DNA of 64,000 nucleotides, taken from assembly GCA_946811185.2 (NCBI GenBank), contig OX328101.1:35262122-35326121 (forward strand), written 5' to 3'. This stretch comes from Hippopus hippopus. Its lineage: Eukaryota > Mollusca > Bivalvia > Cardiida > Cardiidae. Position 1 is the stretch's first letter, and each line of letters begins with the position of its first letter. Positions 55,336-64,000 of the stretch are shown here, piece after piece. Made by a program: the position numbers and the translations under genes. The notes under the pieces are model-generated. The model had not been told where the DNA came from. It ran no database searches and saw only the letters and a program-made list of their open reading frames with translations.

Positions 55336-55504
55336 ATTGAGATGCCTCAGTTTGTTACCTGCTAAAAAATTTGCAGTAGATGGCATTGAAAATGTGGATG
55401 CTCATCACTTAAAATTTCATGACAAGGTTGTTGAGAAGAGCGTGAATATTTATGACGCAAATGTGATTATCACTGAATTGGAACCTAAGTTTGCTAGAAT
55501 ATGA
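55336..55504 (+). CDS. Orphan exon-like ORF after CMSS1
   Basis: A good acceptor (cttccttatag) is followed by 55 open codons to TGA: LRCLSLLPAKKFAVDGI, HHLKFHDKVVEKSVNIYD, ELEPKFARI. The composition looks protein-like (balanced, amphipathic) and unlike nearby repeats. It needs two bases from an upstream exon, and no CMSS1 donor supplies that phase, so it cannot be spliced to the CMSS1 frame as read. It could be a terminal exon of another gene, a retained fragment, or chance. Confidence 0.25.
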
Positions 55505-55639
55505 TGCATAGATTGAACAGTAAGACTGAGCTCAGACGAAAGATTTTAATATTTACCTTATTATTTGTCAAAGTTACACCATTTTTTTTGTGCAGTGTAT
55601 CTAAAAAAAAAAAGACAATGTGACTGTCCTCTGTGATTA

Positions 55640-56060
55640 ACTCTTTACAAAAAAGGCAAAATATTTGACTGGACAAATGAATATAGGGCATTAAAATTTT
55701 GCTGACCACAAAACTGATTGCATCTAAATTGGTGAGTCTGTCTTTGATAGGGTAGAAAACGTCAAAAAAGGACAAAATACAGGTTACCAGCATTTTCTCC
55801 TTTTCCACAATTTTTCAAGTCTTCTCTTTTAGAGTTGTTAAAATTTGGGATTATGTGGTAAAGATTTAAGTCCTTACCAAAGAATAAAATTTTTAGACAT
55901 GATCGAATTGAAAGCATTTGCAAACGAATGGCGATTACAAGATGAATATTCTTTAAAACAGTAGAAAGCATTGGGGTAAAAGAAGAAAATGCTGGTTACT
56001 AGCATTTTTTCCTTTATCCCACAATGTTTTTAAAAGCATTCTTTCGGATATAAGCTAGGC
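55640..56060. mobile_element. Two adjacent decayed foldback MITEs
   Basis: Two centres (GACAAAATACAGGTTACCAG near 55,770 and AGAAAATGCTGGTTACTAGC near 55,985), each with flanks of the same family (GTGGTAAAGATTTAAG between them). Confidence 0.7.
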
Positions 56061-56074
56061 TGTTTTCAAAGAGA

Positions 56075-56785
56075 GCATGGAGGTATTGTCATAGGCCTGT
56101 CTGCATTGTCCTGCAAAAACTTTGACTTTTGACAATATCTTTGTCATTACTGAAGATATTTATATCAAACAAAGACTAGTTTTTAACTACATGTGTATTT
56201 AACTCCATACCACACAATCCCGAGTTTTTATGACCCTGAGAAAGAGGGCTTTTGAAAACATTGTGGGGAAAGGAGAAAATGCTGGTAATCAGCATTTCCT
56301 CCTTTTCCCATAATGTTTTCTACACTTCCAAATAGAAATTTTAGTTTTTGAGTCACAGTCATGTTCTTGTCTGCAAATGCTTTGAATTTAGACAAGTCGT
56401 AAATTTTGTCATTTGGTAAACCCATACAACAGGGGCAGGTAACCATAAAATGTTCCTGACACAGTTATGCCCATTTTTCGACATACAATTTCCAAAACTT
56501 TTACATTTTATAATATCTCTGTTATTACTGAAATATTTACTTCAAGCTTGGAGAAGTTGTTAACTATGAAAGGAAGGACCTCCACAGGGGTAGGTAACCA
56601 TCAAAATATTTGCGACAGTTATACCCCATTTTCGACATACTATTTTCCAAACTTTGACATTTTATGATATCTCTGTCATTACTGAAATATTTACTCCAAG
56701 CTTTGACTAGTTGTTAACTATCAAAAGGAGAACCCATAGAACAGGGGCAGGTGACCATCAAAATGTTTTTGACACATTTGTGCCT
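56075..56785 (+). repeat. Tandem array of about 155-bp units, split by a MITE
   Basis: Units carry TGACATTTTATGATATCTCT, ATTACTGAAATATTTACTCC and TTGTTAACTATCAAAAGGAG, repeated near 56,120, 56,510 and 56,660. Each is followed by an ACAGGGGCAGGTAACCAT-type word. Resembles the interior of a pearl element without recognised ends. Confidence 0.8.
56199..56420. mobile_element. TTAA foldback MITE inside a tandem array
   Basis: TTAACTCCATACCACACAAT to TCATTTGGTAAA; centre GGAGAAAATGCTGGTAATCA. The right TTAA is degraded. It splits the 56.1-56.8 kb array. Confidence 0.85.
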
Positions 56786-57099
56786 CCTTTTCAACTTAAA
56801 ACTTTCACTAAAAGCAACCGCAGCTTTGACACCTGCATGTGGTGCTCTGGTTAAAACTTTGGATTGTAAGATTAAGTGCTAAGTTGGTATACAACAAAAA
56901 TGTTACAAAATATAAAAAAAAACCCCAAACTGGCATGTTCATGAACAAATAAGCTTTATTTGAAAATTTCACTGCAGATGAGGTTACAGGTATGACAACA
57001 ATTAAATGAGACAAAAAAAATGCACCACTGTCACACTGAATTTTTTTCTGTATTGGAATAATTCCTTTCCTATCTGAAACTGATCTTTTTGGTTTTTAT

Positions 57100-57775
57100 T
57101 GGTCCCTTTTATCTCTTTGCCAAACAAATGAAATCGGACTAGTCTAGATCGGAATGAATTTCAGAGAAATTAAACTTATCTCAAGTAGTGATATATATAT
57201 GTCTTTGAAAGGGTAGAAAACAATGTAGGAAAGGCATTTTCTATTATTCCCACAATGTTTTCAAAAGCTTTCTATATGCATTAAAACATAGGATTGTGTG
57301 GTAGAGGTTTAATTTGTTCATTAGACAGTCTATGTGGAAATGGCTTTTTTTTATTCTCCGAAGCATTTGTTGTTAATTACTAGTTTTTACTTGTCCGCAT
57401 TAAGATTAAGACAAAAGTTTCCTGGAACCATTTTAAAGACGTTGTTTATGTCCATATTTTTTTCTCTCTAAGAGATTCATGAGAATGTTGCAAATAAAGA
57501 AATTTCAAGCTTTGAGCAATTTTTTTTAAGTCGTACTTGCCACAATTTTTCAATTCATTCAGCCTTAGATTCCAAAAAGTACTTCAACATGGATTTAAGA
57601 TTATTAAAAATTCAATTCGGTGAACTACAAAATATGTAATCATTTTTACTAAACTTCAAGAAAATGTCTACCTTTTGAAGGAGTTAATGATGATGAAATA
57701 TTTGGGAAAAAAAAGCTTTATTTTTATAAGCTCTTCCTGATACATGGTTTACAAGTTTTATATCGCAGCACAAGA
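57100..57775. other. Stretch without recognised genes
   Basis: A decayed foldback MITE at about 57,110-57,315, otherwise AT-rich sequence downstream of the unrecognised minus-strand gene. Confidence 0.5.
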
Positions 57776-57777
57776 TA

Positions 57778-57783
57778 TTTATT
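57778..57783 (-). terminator. Poly(A) signal AATAAA for the unrecognised minus-strand gene
   Basis: TTTATT on the plus strand is AATAAA on the minus strand, 153 bases past the TGA at 57,936. AT-rich surroundings make chance occurrence possible. Confidence 0.45.
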
Positions 57784-57935
57784 TAAACATCAGGGAAAAG
57801 AAGTACATAGTCATAATAAGCAACCTGGTTTTCTCCCTACAATGTTTACGGATTGGTTTATGGATAAAAAAAAAGAAAGACAGGAAATCTAATGAGCATC
57901 TGTATTGTTGTAGGTGAGGTCTATAATTGAGATAT

Positions 57936-58061
57936 TCATTCATAATGATGGTTGTATCGGAATCTGGTGAGAAATTTACGCCCATTTTTCAAACTTCCCC
58001 GATAGTACCACCATCTCCCATAGTCCCTGTAGTTTGTTGGGTATTTCTTGTGTCCGTAAAC
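57936..58061 (-). CDS. Unrecognised gene, final coding exon
   Basis: The acceptor is ttatag; 41 codons then TGA. It has about 17 Arg/Lys/His and about 13 aromatic residues out of 41 (RDYGRWWYYRGSLKNGRKF). It was found by following the phase-0 donor of the previous exon. The minus-strand AATAAA 153 bases downstream supports a terminal exon. Confidence 0.68.
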   Translation of the reverse strand, partial: VYGHKKYPTNYRDYGRWWYYRGSLKNGRKFLTRFRYNHHYE

Positions 58062-61000
58062 CTATAAATACATTGAGAATATAGAAATAAAACAGGATGC
58101 TACCATAGTTCTAAAAATACTTACTGAGTCTCTGTCTCTCCATGCAGAGTTCGAGACAAAATAGTAACCATCGATCATGTAATGACCCATTACATGGCCA
58201 CCGGCAACTTACATTTATACATTTAAAAGTACTTGGCACGTCAGGCATCATTTGATACATACATGTACGATCCTTGGGCTCATCATGTGTCGTAGTGCAT
58301 CATGCAAATTTTTACTATAAGTACGGAATATTATGCTGTTGAAACTTTCCTGGGGTTTGTATTTGCTTCAAGCTGCATGGGAAAATTGAATATCTCGCGA
58401 AATGTGAAAATTTCTAACGCAGCGTACACAACCCCTAGTATTCCTTTAACAAGTTTTATACCTACAAATTGCAACTACGAAAAACTGCAATTAAAACAAT
58501 TTTGATCAAACATGGTAAGAAGTTAAAAGCAAGTACTAGTGTAGAAGGTAAAAACAATGTTTAAAAAAAGCAGATCCATATCATAACGTAAGATTTTGAC
58601 CAATCCTACCAGAAACCAAGCTGAAACTAGTCTGCATACTGGTTACATCATCATACCATATTTGGAACAGTATTTTACACCATGTACATACGGAATTTTT
58701 TCCGCCGAGTCCAATTTTATCCACGTGTGATGCATGTATTTGTGCCGGAAAATCCAAAAGTATTACATACTTCTGCAGTGAAGCGCAGATAGCAGGGACT
58801 CTATAAAAAGTTCAATTCTGGTTCAGTATTGCGCATCAGGTTTTGCTGGTCTTTTGCCATATCAATTTTACGTATACAATTGTGTATGTTCAATAAGAAA
58901 TCAAATGATCATGTGTTTTATACTTTATTTTTTAAGTTGGCAAGTTAAAAGATACAAGATACTTCATTTAACGTCAGACTTGATTGACAGATAAACATTA
59001 GCTTAAACCTATTTGTCGACTTATTTTGTCGAGAAAATTTACAGCTTTATACATACAATAGAAACAATTATAATTCCATAGGACGAAACGGTGCATGCTT
59101 TTTTATACGCCCAAAGGGTCGTATTATGTTATGGTCCCGGTCGTCCGTACATCCGTCCGTACATCCGTCCTTCCGTTAGCAGTTTCTTGTGTGTGCAGCT
59201 CCTCCTACAGTTTCCACTGGAATAAGTTCAAACTTACCACAATGACTCTATATGATGTGTAGTTGTGCATATGACTCTTTTCATTTAAATCTCTTTAGGT
59301 GTTCTAGAGTTACTGCCCCTTTTTTTTTTTCATACTTAAATTTTTGTCAGGAGCATAACTCAGAAACTATTACAGGTGCAAACATGATACTTCACAGGTG
59401 GATAGATCCCGTCAAGGAGAAGTGCACTGCACAAGAACCATAACTCATGATCACATAATTTAGGAGTTATTGCCCTTTGTTTTTTTCTTACTTGAATTTT
59501 GTCCAGAGCATAATTTGAAAAGTACATGAGATTTAAAGATGAAACTTCACAGGTTGATAGATGACATTAAAGAAAAATGCAGTGTACAAGAACCATAACT
59601 GTCAGCCCCATAGTTTAGGAGTTATTGCCCTTTGTCATTTTTTATACTTAAATTTTGTCAGGAGCATAACTTGAAAAGAACATGAGATATGAAGATGAAA
59701 CTTCACAGGTTGATAGATGACATTGAGTAGAAGTGCAGTGTACAAGAACCATACTTTTCAGCCTCATAATTTAGGAGTCATTGCCCTTTGTTATTTTTCT
59801 TACTTAAATTTTATCCAGCGCATAACTTGAAAACTACATGAGATATAAACCTGAAACTTCACAGGTTGATAGATGACATTGACAAGAAGTGCAGAATACA
59901 TGAACCATAACTTTCAACCCCATAGTTTAAGAGTTATTGCCCTTTGTTATTTTTCATATTTAGATTTTGTCAGGAGTATAACTTAAAAACTATTAGAGTA
60001 TTAAAATTATATTTCGCAGGCACATAGATCACATTGAGGAGAAGTGCAGTGCACAAGAACAATATATCTTGGTCGCAGAATTAAGGAGTTATTGTCCTTT
60101 AGAATTATTTCTTACTTGAATTTTGTCCAGAGTGTAACTTGAAAACTTCTTTAAATATAAACCTGAAACTTCACAGTTTTTCAGATTTTCTTTCTGTCCG
60201 ATTTCATTTGTTTTTACACTTAACAGCTATATAAGAAAAGTGTACCTTGTTGAAGTTTTTTATAGTACTTTGTATTTAGCATTGCCAGAAAATAATTCTT
60301 AAATCTAGCTATTTTAGCATTTGAACCAACCTACAGGAAGACACACATCATCTATTAACCAAGCATTTGGCGGGGAATTGCCATGTCAACATGGCTCTTG
60401 TCAGTAATTTCTTCTCTTTCCACAACGTTTTCCATAGCCTTCACTCATAAGGTGGTACAAACTTATGATTGTCTGGTAGAGGGTTAAAGTTTTTTTTTTT
60501 TTCAATAAACTATTACAGATGATCAAGAATTTTCCTCAATATGCAAAATAACTCCATGGTCTCATGTGTGATCCCTAACTGTCCAATGTCTTGTTCTTTA
60601 ACGGTACATCCTTCGTTTTAACCCATTTCACTGACAAGCCCCTTCGGGCGTATATCCGCCGCTCTGCGCGCTTGTTTTATGATGCATAGCTTCTATTGAA
60701 AGGTTCACTGTTTTATGCTGTCGAAATCGCCAATAAATCATTGTATTTTCATGACGTCGAATTCATGGTTAAGTTCATCAAAGCGTGCGTGTTTGAATAC
60801 GCAAGTTTGAAGTAGTCGGTGTTTGGCTGGTTTTAGCCATAGGCACTTGATTTCCATGACTTTAAGTTTTACAACATACATTTGTTCTGTATATTATAAA
60901 TACAAAAAGGTTTCGCAACAGCCATGTTCCAAAGCAACGAAAGTCCGTTAACTGGTTTCAAATTGCTCCTGTTCCCCATTAGTCGCATAGCGAACATTGC

Positions 61001-62118
61001 AAAAACGAGTACCACGGTAATTCAAACGCACCGTTCACTTATAATTTATAGGTATTGTAAAGTAAATAATTAAGAATTTCGTATGAATAACAGTTAAAAT
61101 GAAGTGAGGTGATTTAAACACCAACATAACCGTAGTACCCGTAATGTCGATGTTCGCTTTAATTTAATTTGAAACCAGTGAACAAACTTCCCACTCGTCA
61201 CAACTCGGTCGATTCCGTACCTACATCTAACCTCGTCCGTATAACGGTCGTTTTCATTTGAACTGCTAATCACGTGATCTTATACCTGGCGGCGCCACTG
61301 TAAGTCGTTTAGCAACGACATTTACAAGCTCGAGGAGTTATTCAGATCTATCTATATGTCGATGAAAACTTCAATCGGAAGTGATAAACCACGTTAAGAA
61401 ATGAATGTACGAACTGTTTGTAAACTGAAATATAGTTAGAAAGATTTCGATAAAAAATTGAGACTCAGATTTTTTTTTTAAAGAGGAGCCTTACAATTTT
61501 CATGACGGTAAACCGGTGTATTTCCGGCGATGAAATGTACCGTGTAGGTGCATATCAAGCTACCAGATACAGCCGAGGGACTTGATGGCTCCCATCACCC
61601 GAAGTATGCCGAATGCAAACTTCCGTTACTTTAAAACATGGCAGCTGCGAAACCTAGTACATGTATTTATAATATACAGAAACAAATGTAAGTTGTGAAA
61701 CTTGAAGTCATGTTATTTTACGGAAACAAATACCTGTATACAGTACTAGAAATACGCGCCGTCATTGAATTTTGCGCTGTGAATGGAGAAATGCCTGTTA
61801 GAACTTACAAGTTCAAGAAATCAATTTTATGCCTTCTGTCACTTGTTCTGTCAATGTTTTTCAAATGGCATAAGAAAATTTCGCAAGGGCGCGCATGTAA
61901 CTTATACTCAACAAAGATGAGATAGAAATTAACGCCCCAAGAACTTACGGCGTTTTTCCAGTCATAGAGTTTGCTCTTTGGTTTAAGGTACCACATATCC
62001 CGTCTTTTAGAATTAGCATCATTTTTCTTTGGCTGTGGCTGTGGGGTGGACGCAGGTTTGGTGTTGGATTCTGTTACACTCTTACTCTTCGTTACATTCT
62101 TGGGCTTTTCAGTGCTCC
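57936..62118 (-). CDS. Unrecognised gene, last two coding exons (basic, Trp/Tyr-rich C terminus)
   Basis: Two minus-strand exons (61,949-62,118 and 57,936-58,061) join at phase 0 through a GTAAGT donor and an atttatag acceptor. The joined C terminus has a Lys/Thr/Pro/Gln-rich linker (KPASTPQPQPKK) followed by a very basic, aromatic stretch: RRDMWYLKPKSKLYDWKNA, then VYGHKKYPTNYRDYGRWWYY and RGSLKNGRKFLTRFRYNHHY. It ends with one further Glu and a TGA stop. An AATAAA on the minus strand at 57,783-57,778 fits the poly(A) signal. I do not recognise the family; the composition would suit a nucleic-acid-binding or mitochondrial/ribosome-associated protein, but that is a guess. The first exon here starts with two bases of a split codon, so more coding sequence lies upstream. 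Confidence 0.7.
58070..59100. other. Intron of the unrecognised gene
   Basis: No repeat family recognised except short matches; a plus-strand ORF at 58,302-58,505 lacks supporting context. Confidence 0.45.
59104..60674 (+). mobile_element. Pearl/Helentron-like element with about 155-bp tandem units
   Basis: Starts ATACGCCCAAAGGGTCGTAT and CGTCCGTACATCCGTCCG; six diverged units each carry GAGTTATTGCCCTTTG and AACTTCACAGGTTGATAGAT. The probable end has CCCCTTCGGGCGTATATCCG, a CGC hairpin and CTTGTTTT. The start and subterminal end are inverted copies. A TTAA-type MITE remnant lies near 60,400-60,490. Confidence 0.75.
60950..61195. repeat. Imperfect inverted repeat, CpG-bearing
   Basis: CTGGTTTCAAATTGCTCC, ATAGCGAACATT and GAGTACCACGGTAA on the left mirror CCGTAGTACCCGTAATG, GATGTTCGCT and AATTTGAAACCAG on the right. 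It lies upstream of the candidate 61,638 exon. Confidence 0.6.
61638..61687 (+). CDS. Possible first coding exon (MAAAKPST...)
   Basis: ATGGCAGCTGCG in a good start context (aaacATGG) is followed by 16 codons and a textbook donor GTAAGT. An 'MAAA' start is common in animal genes. A comparatively CG-richer stretch with CpGs (60,600-61,350) lies just upstream, as a promoter would. No second exon was identified downstream to 64,000, and the exon lies inside the intron of the minus-strand gene. Treat as a candidate only. Confidence 0.3.
61949..62118 (-). CDS. Unrecognised gene, penultimate coding exon
   Basis: Borders are ttctag/ and /GTAAGT. Reads STEKPKNVTKSKSV, KPASTPQPQPKKNDANSKR, then DMWYLKPKSKLYDWKNA. 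Low-complexity N-terminal part, conserved-looking aromatic C-terminal part. Confidence 0.7.
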
Positions 62119-62639
62119 CTAGAAAAAGAAAGGAAGAAAATAAAAGAAAAGTTGTAAGTCGATGGACGGAAAAATAACTAGCGGTGCTGATCGGGTGATC
62201 TATGAAAAACAAAATTTTTGATAAACAAAAAGAAATCAAATACTGTATATTTGGTAACCCGTTTTTTTGTTTTTTGTTTTTGTTTTTGTCCTGTGTGCCA
62301 ATGAGAAATGGATAAGGAACAAGATCGTGTTTACCAGCATTTTCTTCTTATCTGACAATGTTTTTAAAAGTTGTCTTTTTCATGGTCACAAAAATATGGA
62401 ATTTTATGGTAAATGGTTTCATGACACTCACCCGAAACAATCATTGCACGAAACGTGTCAATTACACCAAATACCAGTAATAACCGGCCAGTTCGCTGTT
62501 TTTTTTTTCTTTTTTGGTGCTCTCAGTGCTCTGATTCCACGATGTATAGACTTCTTCATAATTAAATTCTATCAGTCGAGTAACATGAAATTAATAGCCT
62601 GCAAATACTTTCATTGTTGACGAGTGTCAAAACTTAGCG

Positions 62640-62955
62640 CCTGGCAAAGTTTGTTTGCTTGTTGTTTAACGCTGTTATCACTATTTTTATTTAGTAATAC
62701 CGCGGAGGCCAGTGCATCCGTCCATGCTTTCCTGGACTTTCTTTTCGCCATTACTTTGCTCAGCATTCTTCTCAAGCCACTGACTGCTTTTCTGCTTTCT
62801 GCTAACCGTCGTCGAGACATTGTTCAGAGTTGTGAGAGTAAGAAATCCTCTAGAAATGACTTTTATGAAACCCCGGAAAAAGTTTTGCCGAGCGGTGGAA
62901 TCGAGCCAGCGACCCCATGTGTTACGGACTGAACTACCGGGCTTGGCACATTCAC
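62640..62955 (-). mobile_element. MetaSINE-like tRNA-derived SINE
   Basis: Same order as the 2.6-kb copy: tail words TGTTTAACGCTGTTATCA, then GCTTTCCTGGA, ACTGACTGCTTT, and a tRNA head on the minus strand with CCCGGTAGTTCAGTCCG and GGCTCGATTCC. Fairly intact; it accounts for ORFs on both strands here. Confidence 0.83.
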
Positions 62956-63299
62956 GTAAAACATTGAACTCCAGCGCCCTAAAAATTAAGCTCGACTTTT
63001 CGCGGGCAGAAAATACAATCCAATGACAATAAGGGACTTCTTTATTTTATAAGCTTGCATAAACAGGAGAGCGGTTGGCGTAAATTCACGATCAGACGGC
63101 ACGTTCTGTGTAGTCCGATCTTAAATATGCCGTCTGCAAAAGCTCCTTCTTCGGCGCTTTGGTACTGAAAGGCTTATAACCACAAGTACAATAGCATTTT
63201 CCAACAATTTTGGCTCGGAGAAATCCAATCGGTTTTTAAAGTTCTATCGTTTATGTTCCGACTATTGTATCATTGTTATGTCTAATATTTTACTACATA

Positions 63300-63535
63300 T
63301 ATGAGCCATGCTCTGGCAAATAAGGGTTTAATGCATCTTTCGTGATGCATTATACCATGCAAGTCTTCACATAATTATGGATCCATAAAATCTGGTTTGT
63401 ACAACCAGTGGCTGAATCCTTGTAAAAAGGCCCCCGGACATGCAGAAAATTGGATGGAAAAAAGTTTCGACCCAGGTCAGCCTGTGCGGGTTGCCCCGCG
63501 ATACCTGGGTTCATACCTTTGGGCTCCCTTCCTCT
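63300..63535. mobile_element. GAGCC-type MITE, right end lost
   Basis: ATATGAGCCATGCTCTGGCA, GGATCC box and core GTCAGCCTGTGCGGGTTGCC. The right terminus is not recognisable. Confidence 0.75.
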
Positions 63536-63639
63536 TTTTTAACCCTTATCCTGCTAAATAAGTAAACTGAAATTTTCAATTCGATCGTAAAAACCCAAAT
63601 ATTGCTATTTCGAATTATGTTGTGGGGAATAACATCTCC

Positions 63640-63715
63640 TTATCGGACAGTGTAGATCCAAGATCAGACTGCACGTTCTGCAGTTTGATCTTGATCTACA
63701 CTGTCCGCAAATGGT
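63640..63715. repeat. Short hairpin repeat with the GATCAGACTGCACG core
   Basis: CGGACAGTGTAGATCCAAGA, TCAGACTGCACGTTCTGCAG, TTTGATCTTGATCTACACTG, TCCGC: inverted over its full length. Confidence 0.9.
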
Positions 63716-64000
63716 CAGTGAGACGCGCTTAGCAGCCTAAGGGTTAAAGAGCACGGTTCAACTGTTTACAACAAAATTTATAATTGTTACAGCCATGTAT
63801 AAAGTTTGTAATCATAGTATCCTATCAAAGTAATCGTGCAATATGAAAAACCAATTTGCATTCATCAGTTATTTATGAGGTTGGTCAAATGAGTAACACA
63901 GAACACAGTATCTAATTATCTAAAATGTCAAGTACATATTAAAGAGTTTCGTATACGTATATGCACTATTAGCCGAAAAACTATAGAAATACTTTAAGAA

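Noticed and set aside
59104..60674. CRISPR-like array of regular repeats
   Set aside because: Units of about 155 bp without unique spacers, in an animal genome; typical pearl-element interior.
61971..62177. Plus-strand ORF with Cys-Gly repeats
   Set aside because: Antisense to the Pro/Gln-rich exon of the unrecognised minus-strand gene.
62611..62932. ORFs on both strands at 62.6-62.9 kb
   Set aside because: They lie within a SINE copy and match other copies at the DNA level rather than as proteins.

Overview
The window is animal nuclear DNA: intron-rich, AT-rich and packed with short transposable elements. The repeat types are those known from bivalve molluscs: pearl-type elements with internal tandem repeats, MetaSINE-like tRNA-derived SINEs, and many foldback MITEs. 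A bivalve, probably a heterodont, is the best inference; the species cannot be named from the sequence alone. No prokaryotic gene layout, rRNA gene or functional tRNA gene was seen.

Layout. (1) About 280-41,400, minus strand: 20 phase-compatible exons of a TRAPPC10 orthologue, a subunit of the TRAPPII vesicle-tethering complex. Both ends are incomplete here: the start-codon exon was not found upstream of 41,399, and the last coding exon(s) probably lie beyond base 1. Its introns hold most of the repeats, including a decayed non-LTR retrotransposon (about 27.4-28.9 kb) and a 380-bp tetranucleotide microsatellite (26.66-27.03 kb). (2) 43,345-55,101, plus strand: a complete seven-exon CMSS1 gene (255 codons plus stop), involved in small ribosomal subunit biogenesis. 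It is arranged head-to-head with TRAPPC10. (3) 57,936-62,118, minus strand: the last two coding exons of a gene I do not recognise, encoding a very basic, Trp/Tyr-rich C terminus. Its 5' part lies further upstream. (4) Three weak exon-like or small ORFs on the plus strand (17,465, 55,336 and 61,638) are flagged but not proven.

Repeats. At least five structural classes recur. First, TTAA-bounded foldback MITEs with piggyBac-like ends (CCCTTTACCA...), dozens of copies in all degrees of decay. Second, about 260-bp MITEs with GAGCC(A/G)TGCTCTG ends. Third, elements with subterminal inverted repeats, internal tandem arrays and a 3' hairpin followed by CTCTTG or CTCTAG (pearl/Helentron-like). Fourth, MetaSINE-like SINEs, all in minus orientation. 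Fifth, long near-perfect hairpins with 60-80 bp arms. A short palindromic module (GATC/GGTCAGxCTGCRCA...TGYGCAGxCTGAYC) is shared by at least three element families whose ends differ. This module is the most unusual pattern I found.

The coding genes are ordinary conserved housekeeping genes. No novel gene system is evident; the interest lies in the repeat architecture and the unrecognised 57.9-62.1 kb gene.
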